The notes under the pieces are model-generated. The model worked only from the letters and a program-made list of their open reading frames with translations, did not search any database and was not told the origin of the DNA. From Cytophagales bacterium (GTDB lineage: Bacteria; Bacteroidota; Bacteroidia; Cytophagales; Spirosomataceae): a DNA stretch of 64,000 bases. Of the stretch, positions 36,431-55,121 are shown piece by piece (the first letter of the stretch is position 1; every line of letters begins with the position of its first letter). The position numbers and the translations under genes were made by a program. The stretch is taken from positions 10,692 through 74,691 of the forward strand of contig JAAFKE010000001.1 of NCBI GenBank assembly GCA_013298215.1. Reading direction: 5' to 3'.

Positions 36431-37000
36431 TTATAACAGATTGGTTTTGAAGAGTTTAATGGCAATGGCTATCAAGATGAGGCCAAATATTTTGCGCAGC
36501 ACGTCCGTACCAACCTTGCCAAGTTTTTGCTCAATCCAGACCGACGAACGCAGCACGGCGTACACAAAAACGAGGTTAATGAAAATACCAGCCAGTATAT
36601 TTATTTCTTCGTAGGCGGCTTTGAGCGATATGATCGTTGTCATGGTGCCCGCCCCTGCTATGATCGGAAAGGCAATTGGCACGATCGACGTGGCACTGGT
36701 GTGGGTCTCTTCGTGCTTAAAGATGTTTCGCCCCAGAATCATTTCTAAGCCGATCAGAAATAAAATTAAAGCCCCCGCCACGGCAAACGAGCTTATATCG
36801 ACACCAAATAACTTGAGAATATTTTTGCCAAGGTACAAAAACGCAATCATCAAGCCACCCGCCACCAGCGTGGCCTTGCCCGCCTCCAACCCACCCGACT
36901 TACGGCGCAGGTCGATCACGACGGGAATGGACCCCAGAATATCAATGACCGAAAACAAAATGAGCGACACCGCCGCTATTTCTTTGAAGTTGAACACCAT
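36431..37000 (-). CDS. MarC-family integral membrane protein
   Basis: 189 residues, about six transmembrane segments, with the family segments FSVIDILGSIPV (N-terminal) and IVPIAFPIIAGAGTMTTIISL. The family's transport activity is not established. It ends 43 bp upstream of the MazG-like gene start (read on the minus strand), and the rpoC terminator lies upstream of it. Confidence 0.9.
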   Translation of the reverse strand: MVFNFKEIAAVSLILFSVIDILGSIPVVIDLRRKSGGLEAGKATLVAGGLMIAFLYLGKNILKLFGVDISSFAVAGALILFLIGLEMILGRNIFKHEETHTSATSIVPIAFPIIAGAGTMTTIISLKAAYEEINILAGIFINLVFVYAVLRSSVWIEQKLGKVGTDVLRKIFGLILIAIAIKLFKTNLL

Positions 37001-37087
37001 TTTATTGAAACGTTTGGCAAAAGTAGCTTTTTAGATGCGTTTGGCCAAATCCAAGGATCAAATGCACTTGGCCAGGTGGCCAAAACG

Positions 37088-37129
37088 AAAAAAGGCCTAC
37101 TCCGTTGTTCAACAGAGCAGACCTTTTTT
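37088..37129 (-). terminator. Terminator after rpoC
   Basis: 20-bp stem with three G-U type pairs and a 2-nt loop, arms AAAAAAGG/CCTTTTTT, with a T-run on the minus strand after the stem. Sits 18 bp after the rpoC stop and closes the transcription block that begins near 50.4 kb. Confidence 0.9.
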
Positions 37130-37146
37130 CGTTTTAATCTTTACAT

Positions 37147-41481
<4,335 letters not shown>

Positions 41482-41537
41482 ATTGATTAAGTCGTTAGTC
41501 TATTAGTCGAAAGTCAATAAATATATTGTAGGGAGGA

Positions 41538-41563
41538 AGTTGTGGGTTTTCACACCCACAACT
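41538..41563 (-). other. rpoB-rpoC intercistronic stem-loop
   Basis: 10-bp perfect stem (AGTTGTGGGT / ACCCACAACT) with a 6-nt loop, starting 10 bp after the rpoB stop on the transcribed strand. No T-run follows, so it is not a simple terminator; it may mark an RNA processing or pausing site. Confidence 0.7.
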
Positions 41564-41573
41564 CACGACTAAA

Positions 41574-45431
<3,858 letters not shown>

Positions 45432-45536
45432 TGTCAGTGAAAGTTTTAGTTTTTAGACATGAAAGCGTCACATCAACTCTGATGTAACGCAAGGAAGCAA
45501 AAGATAGTTTGCTTTTACCAAATATATATAAACAGT

Positions 45537-45565
45537 ATTAGACCTGACAAAATGCCAGGTCTAAT
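45537..45565 (-). other. rplL-rpoB intercistronic stem-loop
   Basis: Perfect 10-bp stem (ATTAGACCTG / CAGGTCTAAT) with a 9-nt loop in the 171-bp gap between rplL and rpoB, lacking a T-run. In E. coli this gap holds an attenuator and an RNase III site; a similar regulatory role is possible but not shown. Confidence 0.65.
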
Positions 45566-45602
45566 TCTATGACGGATGCAAGCACCCGGTACGCCAACGT
45601 AC

Positions 45603-45986
45603 TTACTTTACTTCAACTTCTGCGCCAGCGTCTTCGAGTTGCTTCTTCAAAGCAGCAGCCTCGTCTTTGCCGATACCCTCTTTAACGGGCTTTGGTGCAT
45701 TATCAACGAGTTCTTTGGCTTCTTTCAAGCCAAGACCTGTCAGGTCTTTCACCAATTTAACAACTGCCAATTTCTGGCCACCTGCTGCCTTCAATATTAC
45801 ATCGAATGCGGTTTTCTCTTCAGCAGCGGCTGGGGCATCGCCACCTGCGGCCGCACCAGCCATCATTACGGGAGCAGCAGCTGCTGGCTCGATGCCGTAA
45901 TCGTCCTTAAGAATCTGTGCGAGTTCGTTTACTTCTTTTACAGTGAGGTTTACCAACTGCTCTGCGAAGGCTTTCAAATCTGCCAT
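45603..45986 (-). CDS. rplL: Ribosomal protein L7/L12
   Basis: 127 residues: N-terminal dimerisation helix ([19 protein letters not shown]), an alanine/glycine-rich hinge, and the C-terminal domain [24 protein letters not shown] that recruits translation factors. 53 bp after rplJ. Confidence 0.98.
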   Translation of the reverse strand: MADLKAFAEQLVNLTVKEVNELAQILKDDYGIEPAAAAPVMMAGAAAGGDAPAAAEEKTAFDVILKAAGGQKLAVVKLVKDLTGLGLKEAKELVDNAPKPVKEGIGKDEAAALKKQLEDAGAEVEVK

Positions 45987-46039
45987 TGTATTTATATTTA
46001 AAATTTGTTACGTGATTAATTTATTTTAAAATCTTTTAC

Positions 46040-46573
46040 TTACCCTTCGCGTTCCGAAAGGGTTTTGAGGATACCAGCTAACTTGCCCCCACCGCTGGTC
46101 AATGCCGAAACGACATTTTTGGCTGGTGATTGCAGCAGTCCGATAACGTCTCCAATTAATTCTTGCTTTGATTTCAGGTTTAGGAGTATATCCAACTGAT
46201 CGGCACCAATAAAAAGGCTGTAATCAACTGATGCTCCTTTAAGTTTGAGCTTGTCGCCGCCACTCTCTTTTTTGAAATCTTTGAGCAATTTAGCAGGCAC
46301 TTTACCCGACTCTGGGTGAAACAAAACGCCCGAAAATCCCTTCAACACTGTATCGTTGAAAGATGTGTAATCGGTGTCCAAAGTTTCGAGTGCCTTGGCA
46401 ATCAATGTGTTCTTTACTACCCGATACTCTACGCCGCGCTGGAAACACATCCGGCGAAAGTTATTCACTTGGGCCACTGTCAGACCAGTAGATTCGGTAA
46501 TGTAGAAGTAGGGGATTGTCTGGAATTTCTGACTTAGTTCGCCAATAATTACCGCTTTTTCTTCTTTTGTCAT
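46040..46573 (-). CDS. rplJ: Ribosomal protein L10
   Basis: 177 residues with the N-terminal MTKEEKAVIIGELSQKF, YRVVKNTLIAKAL, and a helical C-terminal tail that binds L7/L12 dimers. It starts 2 bp after the rplA stop, so there is no room for the long autoregulatory leader known before rplJ in E. coli. Confidence 0.97.
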   Translation of the reverse strand: MTKEEKAVIIGELSQKFQTIPYFYITESTGLTVAQVNNFRRMCFQRGVEYRVVKNTLIAKALETLDTDYTSFNDTVLKGFSGVLFHPESGKVPAKLLKDFKKESGGDKLKLKGASVDYSLFIGADQLDILLNLKSKQELIGDVIGLLQSPAKNVVSALTSGGGKLAGILKTLSEREG

Positions 46574-46575
46574 GA

Positions 46576-47274
46576 TTAAATTCCAATTACTGTGCTTTTG
46601 TCAATCACTACACCTGGGCTCATCGTACTCGACAGGTGAATGCTCTTCACATAAGTACCCTTAGACGATGATGGTTTCAGACGCAACAACGTAGTAAGAA
46701 CCTCTTGCGCATTTTGAGCAATTTGCTCGGGCGTAAAAGAAACTTTACCTACACTTGTGTGAATGATACCCGTTTTATCGACCTTGAAATCGATTTTACC
46801 AGCCTTCACTTCTCTCACGGCTTTGCCCACGTCGAGTGTCACCGTTCCAGATTTTGGGTTAGGCATCAAGCCTCTTGGTCCTAAAATCTTACCCAATCTA
46901 CCTAACTTTGCCATCACTGTGGGCATCGTTATTATTACGTCTACGTCAGTCCAGCCTTTTTCGATTTTTTGGATGTACTCATCCAACCCAACGAAATCTG
47001 CCCCAGCCTCGGTTGCATCTGCCTCCTTGTCGGGAGAGCAAAGCACCAACACCCTAACGACTTTACCAGTACCGTGCGGAAGTGCTACCACTCCGCGAAC
47101 CATCTGGTCTGCTTTGCGCGGATCAACTCCCAGTCGGACATCAATGTCAACCGAAGCGTCGAACTTCGTGTATGCAATGTCTTTCAGGATTGACGCCGCC
47201 TTCTCGATCGAATACGCCTCGGTGAGGTCGTACTTGGAGAGTGCTTCTTTTCTTTTTTTAGTTAATTTTGCCAT
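46576..47274 (-). CDS. rplA: Ribosomal protein L1
   Basis: 232 residues with the L1 pattern: [49 protein letters not shown]. Forms the mobile L1 stalk and in many bacteria represses its own operon by binding the rplK-rplA message. 36 bp after rplK. Confidence 0.98.
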   Translation of the reverse strand: MAKLTKKRKEALSKYDLTEAYSIEKAASILKDIAYTKFDASVDIDVRLGVDPRKADQMVRGVVALPHGTGKVVRVLVLCSPDKEADATEAGADFVGLDEYIQKIEKGWTDVDVIITMPTVMAKLGRLGKILGPRGLMPNPKSGTVTLDVGKAVREVKAGKIDFKVDKTGIIHTSVGKVSFTPEQIAQNAQEVLTTLLRLKPSSSKGTYVKSIHLSSTMSPGVVIDKSTVIGI

Positions 47275-47310
47275 CTTTCAAATGTCGTTTGTCGTAAAAC
47301 TGCTGGTTGA

Positions 47311-47754
47311 TTAATTATCCCAAGGGGCATTTCCCTCAACCGTCACACCCATACTACGCGCTGTACCTGCTACCATTTTCATGGCAGATTCTATCGTGAA
47401 GCAGTTCAAATCGGGCATCTTGGTTTCGGCGATTGTTCTCACTTGGTCCCACGACACCTTTCCGACCTTCTTACGGTTCGGTTCGGCGGAGCCAGCCTTT
47501 GTTTTGGCGGCTTCTAACAACATAACCGCTGCTGGCGGTGTTTTGATGACAAAATCGAACGATTTGTCTTTGTAATACGTGATAAGCACCGGGCATATCA
47601 TTCCCATTTTGTCTTGCGTGCGGGCATTGAACTGCTTACAGAATTCCATAATGTTCAAACCCTTAGAACCTAACGCAGGACCAATTGGGGGTGATGGATT
47701 TGCCTGGCCACCTTTGCATTGTAGTCTCACGAAACCTACTACTTCTTTCGCCAT
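47311..47754 (-). CDS. rplK: Ribosomal protein L11
   Basis: 147 residues: [29 protein letters not shown], the thiostrepton-binding C-terminal domain ending in [10 protein letters not shown]. Target of L11 methyltransferase in other bacteria. 91 bp after nusG. Confidence 0.98.
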   Translation of the reverse strand: MAKEVVGFVRLQCKGGQANPSPPIGPALGSKGLNIMEFCKQFNARTQDKMGMICPVLITYYKDKSFDFVIKTPPAAVMLLEAAKTKAGSAEPNRKKVGKVSWDQVRTIAETKMPDLNCFTIESAMKMVAGTARSMGVTVEGNAPWDN

Positions 47755-47845
47755 TGCTTTAGTTTTTTGGCGTCGCTGGTCTTATCGCACTTAATGCCTA
47801 ACAAGTGGAAGCCTCTTCGGCGTGCTCCCAGCAACTTTTTTTAAA

Positions 47846-48412
47846 TTAAACTTCTTTCTCTACTTGTGCGTAACTCAACTCCACGGGGGTTGCCCTCCCG
47901 AATATTTTCACGACGACGTTCAATTTCTTTTTGTCGTCAAAAATTTCTTCCACTGTACCAATAAAACCACTGAACGGCCCATCGGTTACTTTCACGCTCT
48001 CGCCCCGAATGTACGAGATTGTCGGTGCTATAACTGCGCCCTCCACTACACTTTCCTCGGCCCTGCCAAGTATTCGGTCTATCTCGGCCTGGCGCAAAGG
48101 TACGGGCACTTTCGACCCAGCGGTCATGTTGCCCAGAAAACCCAACACACCTGGCATGGTAGTTATCAAGTGATTTGCCTCACCGTGGGTAAGATCGGCG
48201 GAAATAATAATGTAGCCTGGGAAAAAGGACTTTTCGCGAACGCGCTTTTTATTATTGCGCATTTCGTAGATTTTTTCCGAAGGAATCAAAATTTGGGGGA
48301 TAAAATCCTCTAACTTCTGGCGGGTAATCTCGTTTTCGAGGTAGGATTTAATTTTTCTCTCCTGACCAGATACAGCCCTAAGTACGTACCAATTTATGTT
48401 ACTCATAGCCAC
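47846..48412 (-). CDS. nusG: Transcription termination/antitermination factor NusG
   Basis: 188 residues: the NGN domain with WYVLRAVSGQERKIKSYL and FFPGYIIISADLTHGEANHLI, then the KOW domain GESVKVTDGPFSGFIGTVEEI. Binds RNA polymerase at the clamp and couples it to Rho or ribosomes. 32 bp after secE. Confidence 0.97.
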   Translation of the reverse strand: MAMSNINWYVLRAVSGQERKIKSYLENEITRQKLEDFIPQILIPSEKIYEMRNNKKRVREKSFFPGYIIISADLTHGEANHLITTMPGVLGFLGNMTAGSKVPVPLRQAEIDRILGRAEESVVEGAVIAPTISYIRGESVKVTDGPFSGFIGTVEEIFDDKKKLNVVVKIFGRATPVELSYAQVEKEV

Positions 48413-48444
48413 TTATAAATTACAGACGGTCGGTTTAGTGTCCG

Positions 48445-48636
48445 TCAAAATGATGAATACAATAAATTTAGCGCGTTCTCGAAGGCATAGTCCATGATAC
48501 CTACCACAAGAGCAAATATTAGTGACCCCACCAACACGAGCGTGGTACTAGATTGAAGGCTACCGAAGGTTGGCCACGTAACACTGTGCTGGACTTCGTC
48601 CCAAGATGCTTTCAGGAAATCAATAATATTGTTCAT
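48445..48636 (-). CDS. secE: Preprotein translocase subunit SecE
   Basis: 63 residues from the ATG at 48636 (a longer frame runs upstream but through tRNA-Trp). Short SecE of the non-enterobacterial type: amphipathic helix NNIIDFLKASWDEVQHSVTWPT, then one transmembrane helix LVLVGSLIFALVVGIMDYAF. Stabilises SecY. Located between tRNA-Trp and nusG as in many bacteria. Confidence 0.93.
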   Translation of the reverse strand: MNNIIDFLKASWDEVQHSVTWPTFGSLQSSTTLVLVGSLIFALVVGIMDYAFENALNLLYSSF

Positions 48637-48663
48637 TGCTCGATTGTTGTATGTATCAACTTG

Positions 48664-48734
48664 CACGGGTACTAGGACTCGAACCCAGACCAAAGGTTTT
48701 GGAGACCTTCGTTCTACCTTTAAACTATACCCGT
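48664..48734 (-). tRNA. tRNA-Trp (CCA anticodon)
   Basis: 71-nt cloverleaf read on the minus strand: acceptor ACGGGTA/TACCCGT with discriminator G, anticodon loop CTCCAAA (CCA), and a canonical GTTCGAGTC T-loop. The CCA end is not encoded (CAA follows). Lies between tuf and secE. Confidence 0.95.
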
Positions 48735-48762
48735 GTATGTGTGTACCCTAAAATTTGGAGTG

Positions 48763-48793
48763 CAAAGGTAAGGAACCAAAAGATAAAAAACAA
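48763..48793 (-). promoter_or_regulatory. Promoter of the tRNA-Trp-secE-nusG-rpl-rpo block
   Basis: On the minus strand TTG (48793-48791), 20 bp, TACCTTTG (48770-48763), matching the Bacteroidota promoter exactly at the -7. The -33 falls inside the 5' arm of the tuf terminator stem. Start expected near 48756, about 22 nt upstream of the tRNA. Confidence 0.75.
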
Positions 48794-48824
48794 GTGTGCG
48801 CCAGAGTGACGCACACTTGTTTTT
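48787..48824 (-). terminator. Terminator after tuf
   Basis: 14-bp perfect stem (AAAACAAGTGTGCG and complement) with a 10-nt loop, then TTTTTT on the minus strand, 18 bp after the tuf stop. Overlaps the next promoter. Confidence 0.92.
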
Positions 48825-48841
48825 ACGATTTAATCTTATAA

Positions 48842-50029
48842 TTAGTCTAAGATCTCGGTAACTTGACCCGCACCTACTGTACGGCCACCCTCACGGATCG
48901 CAAAGCGCAAACCGCGCTCCATGGCAATCTTGTTGATGAGTGTTACTTCCACTGTGATGTTATCACCTGGCATAACCATCTCTACGTTGGCTGGCAACAT
49001 GATCTCGCCAGTTACGTCGGTTGTACGGAAGTAGAACTGTGGGCGGTACTTGTTGAAGAACGGCGTGTGACGGCCACCTTCTTCTTTTGAAAGTACGTAG
49101 ACCTCGGCTTTGAATTTCTGGTGTGGCTTAACCGAACCTGGCTTGCAAATAACCATTCCACGACGGATAGCTTCTTTCTCGATACCACGGAGGAGTAAAC
49201 CTACGTTATCTCCAGCTTCGCCACGGTCAAGTATTTTGCGGAACATTTCTACGCCAGTTACTACCGACTTCATGTTTTCTGCACCCATACCAAGGATTTC
49301 AACTGCCTCGCCCGAGTTTACGATACCGCGCTCGATACGACCAGTGGCTACTGTACCACGGCCTGTAATCGAGAACACGTCTTCGACTGGCATCAAGAAT
49401 GGAAGCTCAGTCTGACGTGGAGGCAATGGGATAAAGCTATCAACAGACTCCATCAACTGCTCGATGGTTGCTACCCACTTGGCATCTCCATTCAAACCAC
49501 CCAAGGCAGAACCTTGAATAACAGGAATGTTTTCGCCGTCGAAGTTGTAGAAACTCAACAGGTCGCGGATTTCCATTTCAACGAGTTCCAACAATTCTGG
49601 ATCGTCCACCATGTCTACCTTGTTCATGAAAACAACCAACTGTGGTACACCTACCTGGCGCGCCAACAGGATGTGCTCACGTGTTTGTGGCATCGGACCG
49701 TCAGTTGCAGCCACCACAAGGATAGCTCCGTCCATCTGGGCAGCACCAGTAACCATGTTCTTCACGTAGTCAGCGTGTCCTGGGCAGTCCACGTGGGCGT
49801 AGTGACGATTTTTAGTTTGGTACTCCACGTGTGAAGTATTGATGGTGATACCGCGCTCTTTTTCTTCGGGAGCGTTATCAATTGACGAGAAGTCACGCTT
49901 CTCTGCCAAACCTGAACCTGCCAATACCGAAGTAATCGCGGCGGTTAAAGTTGTTTTACCGTGGTCAACGTGACCGATTGTACCGATATTGACGTGTGGT
50001 TTTGACCTGTCAAATAATGCCTTTGCCAT
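48842..50029 (-). CDS. tuf: Elongation factor Tu
   Basis: 395 residues. GTPase motifs GHVDHGKT (19-26), DCPGHADY (around 81-88) and NKVDMV (around 136), and the C-terminal beta barrels with GRIERGIV. Brings aminoacyl-tRNA to the ribosome. Preceded by three tRNA genes and followed by its own terminator, as in the tufB cluster of E. coli. Confidence 0.99.
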   Translation of the reverse strand: MAKALFDRSKPHVNIGTIGHVDHGKTTLTAAITSVLAGSGLAEKRDFSSIDNAPEEKERGITINTSHVEYQTKNRHYAHVDCPGHADYVKNMVTGAAQMDGAILVVAATDGPMPQTREHILLARQVGVPQLVVFMNKVDMVDDPELLELVEMEIRDLLSFYNFDGENIPVIQGSALGGLNGDAKWVATIEQLMESVDSFIPLPPRQTELPFLMPVEDVFSITGRGTVATGRIERGIVNSGEAVEILGMGAENMKSVVTGVEMFRKILDRGEAGDNVGLLLRGIEKEAIRRGMVICKPGSVKPHQKFKAEVYVLSKEEGGRHTPFFNKYRPQFYFRTTDVTGEIMLPANVEMVMPGDNITVEVTLINKIAMERGLRFAIREGGRTVGAGQVTEILD

Positions 50030-50101
50030 TGTATGAAACGCTTTTTACTTTTTTGAATTTATCTTTTATATGCTTACTAAAATCTTACAAGTACCTTAAT
50101 G

Positions 50102-50173
<72 letters not shown>

Positions 50174-50228
50174 TTTTGAACCATGAAATCGCAAATGATA
50201 ATATTGCTTTACCATCTGCGACTGTTTG

Positions 50229-50301
50229 AGCGGAAGACGAGGTTCGAACTCGCGACCTATAGCTTGGAAGGCTATCGCTCTACCAACTGAGCTACTTCCG
50301 C
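50229..50301 (-). tRNA. tRNA-Gly (TCC anticodon)
   Basis: 73-nt cloverleaf: acceptor GCGGAAG/CTTCCGC, anticodon loop CTTCCAA (TCC), T-loop GTTCGAACC. Second tRNA of the cluster. Confidence 0.96.
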
Positions 50302-50311
50302 TTTTGAATGG

Positions 50312-50394
50312 TGGGGGCGGATGGATTCGAACCACCGAAGACGTACGTCAGCAGATTTACAGTCTGCCCCATTTGGCCACTCTGGTACACCCCC
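50312..50394 (-). tRNA. tRNA-Tyr (GTA anticodon)
   Basis: 83-nt class II tRNA with a long variable arm and anticodon loop ACTGTAAAT (GTA). Acceptor GGGGGTG/CGCCCCC has one G-U pair; discriminator A. First gene of the cluster, 43 nt after the predicted start of transcription. Confidence 0.96.
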
Positions 50395-50443
50395 AAAACA
50401 ATGATGATCGAATTTAAAAGAACGCTTTTTGATTTTCGAGTTG

Positions 50444-50474
50444 CAAAATTACGGTCTTTCTGCCAATTATCAAA
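50444..50474 (-). promoter_or_regulatory. Promoter of the tRNA-Tyr-Gly-Thr-tuf operon
   Basis: On the minus strand TTTG (50474-50471), exactly 19 bp, TAATTTTG (50451-50444): a perfect match to the Bacteroidota -33/-7 pattern. Start expected near 50437. Confidence 0.85.
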
Positions 50475-50507
50475 TGTTTGTTAGAAAATATTTTATTAAT
50501 TTTATTC

Positions 50508-51935
50508 TTACAAATTCTTGCGGTAGTCTAATGGCGGCTTGCGGTCGCCGACGAGCGGCTTGTACTTGAAGTCAGCTCCGCGAACGGCCTCCAATTCTGA
50601 TTTGGCCTTGCTAATAATCGACGGGTCGTTGACGAGGTCGATGGCGGTCATGGCCATGCTTTTGGCCGCCACGAGCATTCCTTTAAAACCAATACTCATG
50701 CCGTCGGCGGCGGTGGCTTGCCACGTGTGGGCGGCAGTGCCGGGTATCCAAGTGGCTGGGTTCATGCCCACCGTTGGCACAACCCAACTTACATCGCCCA
50801 CGTCGGACGATGCTGGGAAATACCCCCTTCGGTACGGTTGAACGTCGCTTGCGTTGGTAATGGGCGGTACTTTGGTGGTAAAAGACTCCCTCATTTTGTT
50901 GGCAAAGGCCAACTCCTGGGCGTTGTACTTGACCCCGCCCACGCGCATCAAGTTGGCGTGCATTACTTTGGCCAGTGTTTCGTTGGGCAAAATATTATAG
51001 AGCCCGTTCATGATTTCGTATTTCATGGTAGTTCCCGTGCCCAGAGCTGCACCTTCGGCGGCCTTCACGATGCGGTCGAAAATTTCTTGGACACCGCGCA
51101 CGTCTGGATGCCGAAACATATACTCGACCTCAGCAAAGTCTGGCACCACGTTGGCCGCCAGACCTCCCTTTGAGATCACATAGTGAATCCGCGCTTTTTC
51201 GTCCACGTGTTCGCGCATCATGTTCACCATGTAATTCATGGCCTCCACACCGTCTAACGCCGACCGACCGCGCTCGGGGGCGGCGGCGGCGTGGGCGGTT
51301 TGGCCGTAGAACCTAAAATTGGCCTGCGAAACGGCCAAACAGGTGCTGGCATCGGCGTTGTTGCTGTCGCCAGGATGCCAATGAATGACCGCATCAACGT
51401 CGTTGAAGAGCCCCGCCCGCACAAAATATACCTTGCCACCGCCGCCTTCTTCGGCTGGTGTGCCGTAGAGCCTTACCGTGCCTTTCTTACCCGTTTTTAT
51501 AAACCAGTCTTTGAGCGCCACGGCTGCGGCCATAGACCCCGTTCCGAACAAATTGTGGCCGCAGCCGTGGCCGTTTCCGCCCGCCACAATTGGTTTTGGG
51601 TACGGCACCGAGTCTTGCGACAGCCCTGGGAGGGCATCGAACTCGGCCAAAATACCGATAATGGGCTGGCCGCTGCCATACGAGGCAATAAAAGCCGTGG
51701 GCATCTCGGCCACGCCCGCCTGCACACTAAAGCCCTCTTTGCGGAGTTCGTCTTGCAGCACCTTGGTACTTTTACTTTCGAGGTAGCCCAGTTCGGGGTG
51801 GCTCCAAATTGTGCGCGCAATTTGGCAGTAGTTTTCGTATTTTTTATCTAACTGGTTCAGCACCAGTTGTTTTTCGTCTTGTGCCACTGCCGTTATGGCG
51901 CACATGAGCATTGCAATGAATACACTTTTTTTCAT
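50508..51935 (-). CDS. Exported M20-family amidohydrolase
   Basis: 475 residues with a signal peptide (first about 19 residues). M20D zinc peptidase features: EFDALPGLSQD, GGNGHGCGHNLFG with metal-binding histidines, TPAEEGGGGKVY with the catalytic and metal glutamates, and IHWHPGDSNN. It resembles AbgB, the p-aminobenzoyl-glutamate hydrolase subunit. AbgB is normally cytoplasmic, so an exported version probably hydrolyses N-acyl amino acids or related amides in the periplasm. Own transcription unit between the tRNA operon promoter and the divergent aldo/keto reductase. Confidence 0.86.
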   Translation of the reverse strand: MKKSVFIAMLMCAITAVAQDEKQLVLNQLDKKYENYCQIARTIWSHPELGYLESKSTKVLQDELRKEGFSVQAGVAEMPTAFIASYGSGQPIIGILAEFDALPGLSQDSVPYPKPIVAGGNGHGCGHNLFGTGSMAAAVALKDWFIKTGKKGTVRLYGTPAEEGGGGKVYFVRAGLFNDVDAVIHWHPGDSNNADASTCLAVSQANFRFYGQTAHAAAAPERGRSALDGVEAMNYMVNMMREHVDEKARIHYVISKGGLAANVVPDFAEVEYMFRHPDVRGVQEIFDRIVKAAEGAALGTGTTMKYEIMNGLYNILPNETLAKVMHANLMRVGGVKYNAQELAFANKMRESFTTKVPPITNASDVQPYRRGYFPASSDVGDVSWVVPTVGMNPATWIPGTAAHTWQATAADGMSIGFKGMLVAAKSMAMTAIDLVNDPSIISKAKSELEAVRGADFKYKPLVGDRKPPLDYRKNL

Positions 51936-52048
51936 GTTGGGTTGGAATTTGAAACTTTAAAAGCCTAAAATTAACACGAATCTCTGTTTTAACAGTGTGT
52001 TGTGCCGCAGAATTTCCGAAATTTGCTCCCTTGAAAATTATATGGTTA

Positions 52049-53081
<1,033 letters not shown>

Positions 53082-53189
53082 GCAAAAAGAACCGCCACGG
53101 AAGCAGTTGTTGGGGGGCGTAGCAAACAAAGTTGGGCTTTTAGTCGTAATCTCTTAAATTTATTTTTCAATCGGGCGGCGGTTCTGGGC

Positions 53190-54275
53190 TTGACGTTTCT
53201 CAAACCTCCCAACTTCGCAAAGCCCCGTTCGTACATTGTGGTGTTGAAAAAAATAGGTATTTTTGCTTTGTTTGCGCTGGTTGGGTTGGCCGTTTTCTAC
53301 CGCGACCCGCTGGCCTACGGACTTGCCCAGGCGCGCGGGCAGTTCGGTATTTTGTACCACGCCCGCCCAACAACCGATGTGCTGGCCGACCCCACCCTCC
53401 CCGACTCGCTCAAAGCACGCATCAGACTGATCGAAGAGATCAAAAAATACGCTATCGATTCGCTCGGTCTCACGGCCTCAAAAAGCTACACTACTTTCTA
53501 CGACCAGCACAATAAACCTATTTTGTGGGTCATTACGGCGGCCCAAAAATACCGTTTAGTGGCCAAAGAATGGTCGTTTCCCGTTATCGGCACGTTTGCC
53601 TACAAAGGTTTTTTTGATTCGACCAAAGCCGCTACTACCCAAAAAATGCTCGACGACGAGGATTTCGATACCGACATCGGCGAGGTGTCGGCGTGGAGTA
53701 CGCTGGGATTTTTTAAAGACCCGATTCTGTCGAGTATGTTGTACCGAAGCGAGGGGAGTTTGGCCAATCTGATTATCCATGAAATGACCCACGGCACATT
53801 ATTCATCAAGGATAACCTCGAATACAACGAGAATTTGGCCAGTTTTGTGGGCGATTACGGGGCGATCCGCTTCTTGAAACACCGTTTTGGAGCCGCCTCT
53901 ACGCCACTCAAACGGTACGAATACAACAAAAAATACGGCGATGCCTACGCCAACCACGTGCTACGGGGAGCAAAACAATTGGATAGTTTGTACGCGCGTT
54001 TTGAAAAACAAAAATTGAGCTATGGGGCAAAAGATTCACTTAAAATAGCTGTAATTCAGCATATTATGAATAATACCGATACGCTGATGGGCGGCAGCGC
54101 AACACAACAAAACCGCCGTTGGAACAAAGAGAAATTGCCCAACAATGCTTTTTTTATCGGATATTTGACCTACCGATCGCAACAAAATGAGTTTCAGCGG
54201 GAGTTTGAAACCCGCTTCAAAAGCAATTTTCCGACCTACTTAGCGTTTTTGAAGGCAAAATACCCGTCGCTGTGA
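53190..54275 (+). CDS. Membrane-anchored putative aminopeptidase (HEMTH metalloprotease)
   Basis: 361 residues with one N-terminal membrane segment (about residues 20-38) and an extracytoplasmic HExxH zinc motif in LIIHEMTHGTLF followed by LASFVGDYGA with a downstream glutamate. Matches the Bacteroidota/Proteobacteria putative aminopeptidase family (PF10023). The start is uncertain: TTG at 53190, or GTG/GTG/TTG at 53238-53246, which begin nearer the membrane helix. It overlaps the DUF3108 gene by 4 bp. Confidence 0.82.
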   Translation: MTFLKPPNFAKPRSYIVVLKKIGIFALFALVGLAVFYRDPLAYGLAQARGQFGILYHARPTTDVLADPTLPDSLKARIRLIEEIKKYAIDSLGLTASKSYTTFYDQHNKPILWVITAAQKYRLVAKEWSFPVIGTFAYKGFFDSTKAATTQKMLDDEDFDTDIGEVSAWSTLGFFKDPILSSMLYRSEGSLANLIIHEMTHGTLFIKDNLEYNENLASFVGDYGAIRFLKHRFGAASTPLKRYEYNKKYGDAYANHVLRGAKQLDSLYARFEKQKLSYGAKDSLKIAVIQHIMNNTDTLMGGSATQQNRRWNKEKLPNNAFFIGYLTYRSQQNEFQREFETRFKSNFPTYLAFLKAKYPSL

Positions 54276-55078
54276 GTAAACCTTTTGCAAGAATAAAAAT
54301 TACCGTTGCCGTACTTGGGGTGGCCCTAACTACCACGGCACTGCATTTGCGCCACAACTACCGGCGGGTGGTGAACGACAGTTTTGTGGCGGGCGAGTAC
54401 TTCGAATACCGCGTGCACTACGGCCTGCTGAGTGCCGCCGAAGCCAAGGTGAACGTGTCGCCGATTGTTCAGACCGTGAACGGGCGGCCTTGTTATAGAA
54501 TTGATGTTTTCGGGCGAACCGTCGGTGCGTTCGACTGGATAACGACCATCCGCGACAACTGGCGGTCATACGTGGACACGGCTGCCGTTGTGTCCCAAAA
54601 ATTTTACGTCAATATTGTCGAAAACAAGTACCGAAAAGAGGAAACTGTTGTTTTTGACCATCCTAACAACAAGGTGCGCTCGGAAGAAGCCGACGAAAAA
54701 ATGTCTTTCAATACGCCCGACAACGTGCAAGACGTAATAAGCGGCTACTACTACCTGCGCACGTTGGACTACAACAAGTTAGACGCTGGCGACGTGGTAT
54801 CGGTACCCACTTTTTTTGACGACACTGTTTTTCAGACAAAAATCCGCTTTCGTGGCCGAGAGGTGATAAAAACCAAGTTTGGGCGCATCAATGTCATCAA
54901 ACTAAACCCAGTTATTCCAGAAAATAAGCTCTTCAAGGGCGAAAACGCCATCCGAATATTTATTTCTGACGACACCAACCACGTTCCGGTGCGGGTAGAG
55001 GTAGACTTGTGGGTGGGTTCGATGGTCATGGAGATGAAAAAATATGGCGGTCTCCGGTCTCCTTTCAAGTGGTTTTAA
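54272..55078 (+). CDS. DUF3108 envelope protein
   Basis: 268 residues with GTG start overlapping the peptidase stop by 4 bp. N-terminal hydrophobic segment (signal anchor), then the DUF3108 beta fold with FEYRVHYGLLSAAEAKV and PTFFDDTVFQTKIRFRG. The family is exported and of unknown function; in Bacteroidota it often sits with LptE or flippase-like genes. Confidence 0.86.
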   Translation: MSKPFARIKITVAVLGVALTTTALHLRHNYRRVVNDSFVAGEYFEYRVHYGLLSAAEAKVNVSPIVQTVNGRPCYRIDVFGRTVGAFDWITTIRDNWRSYVDTAAVVSQKFYVNIVENKYRKEETVVFDHPNNKVRSEEADEKMSFNTPDNVQDVISGYYYLRTLDYNKLDAGDVVSVPTFFDDTVFQTKIRFRGREVIKTKFGRINVIKLNPVIPENKLFKGENAIRIFISDDTNHVPVRVEVDLWVGSMVMEMKKYGGLRSPFKWF

Positions 55079-55121
55079 GTTTCAAACAAACGCTATCATT
55101 CAACTCTAAAAAACGCTACTT

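Noticed and set aside
46040-46576. L10 autoregulatory leader before rplJ
   Set aside because: Only 2 bp separate rplA and rplJ, so there is no untranslated leader.
53088-53185. 9-bp inverted repeat (AGAACCGCC and complement) around the end of the aldo/keto reductase
   Set aside because: The arms are 80 bp apart and short; there is no transposase or target duplication, so chance is likely.
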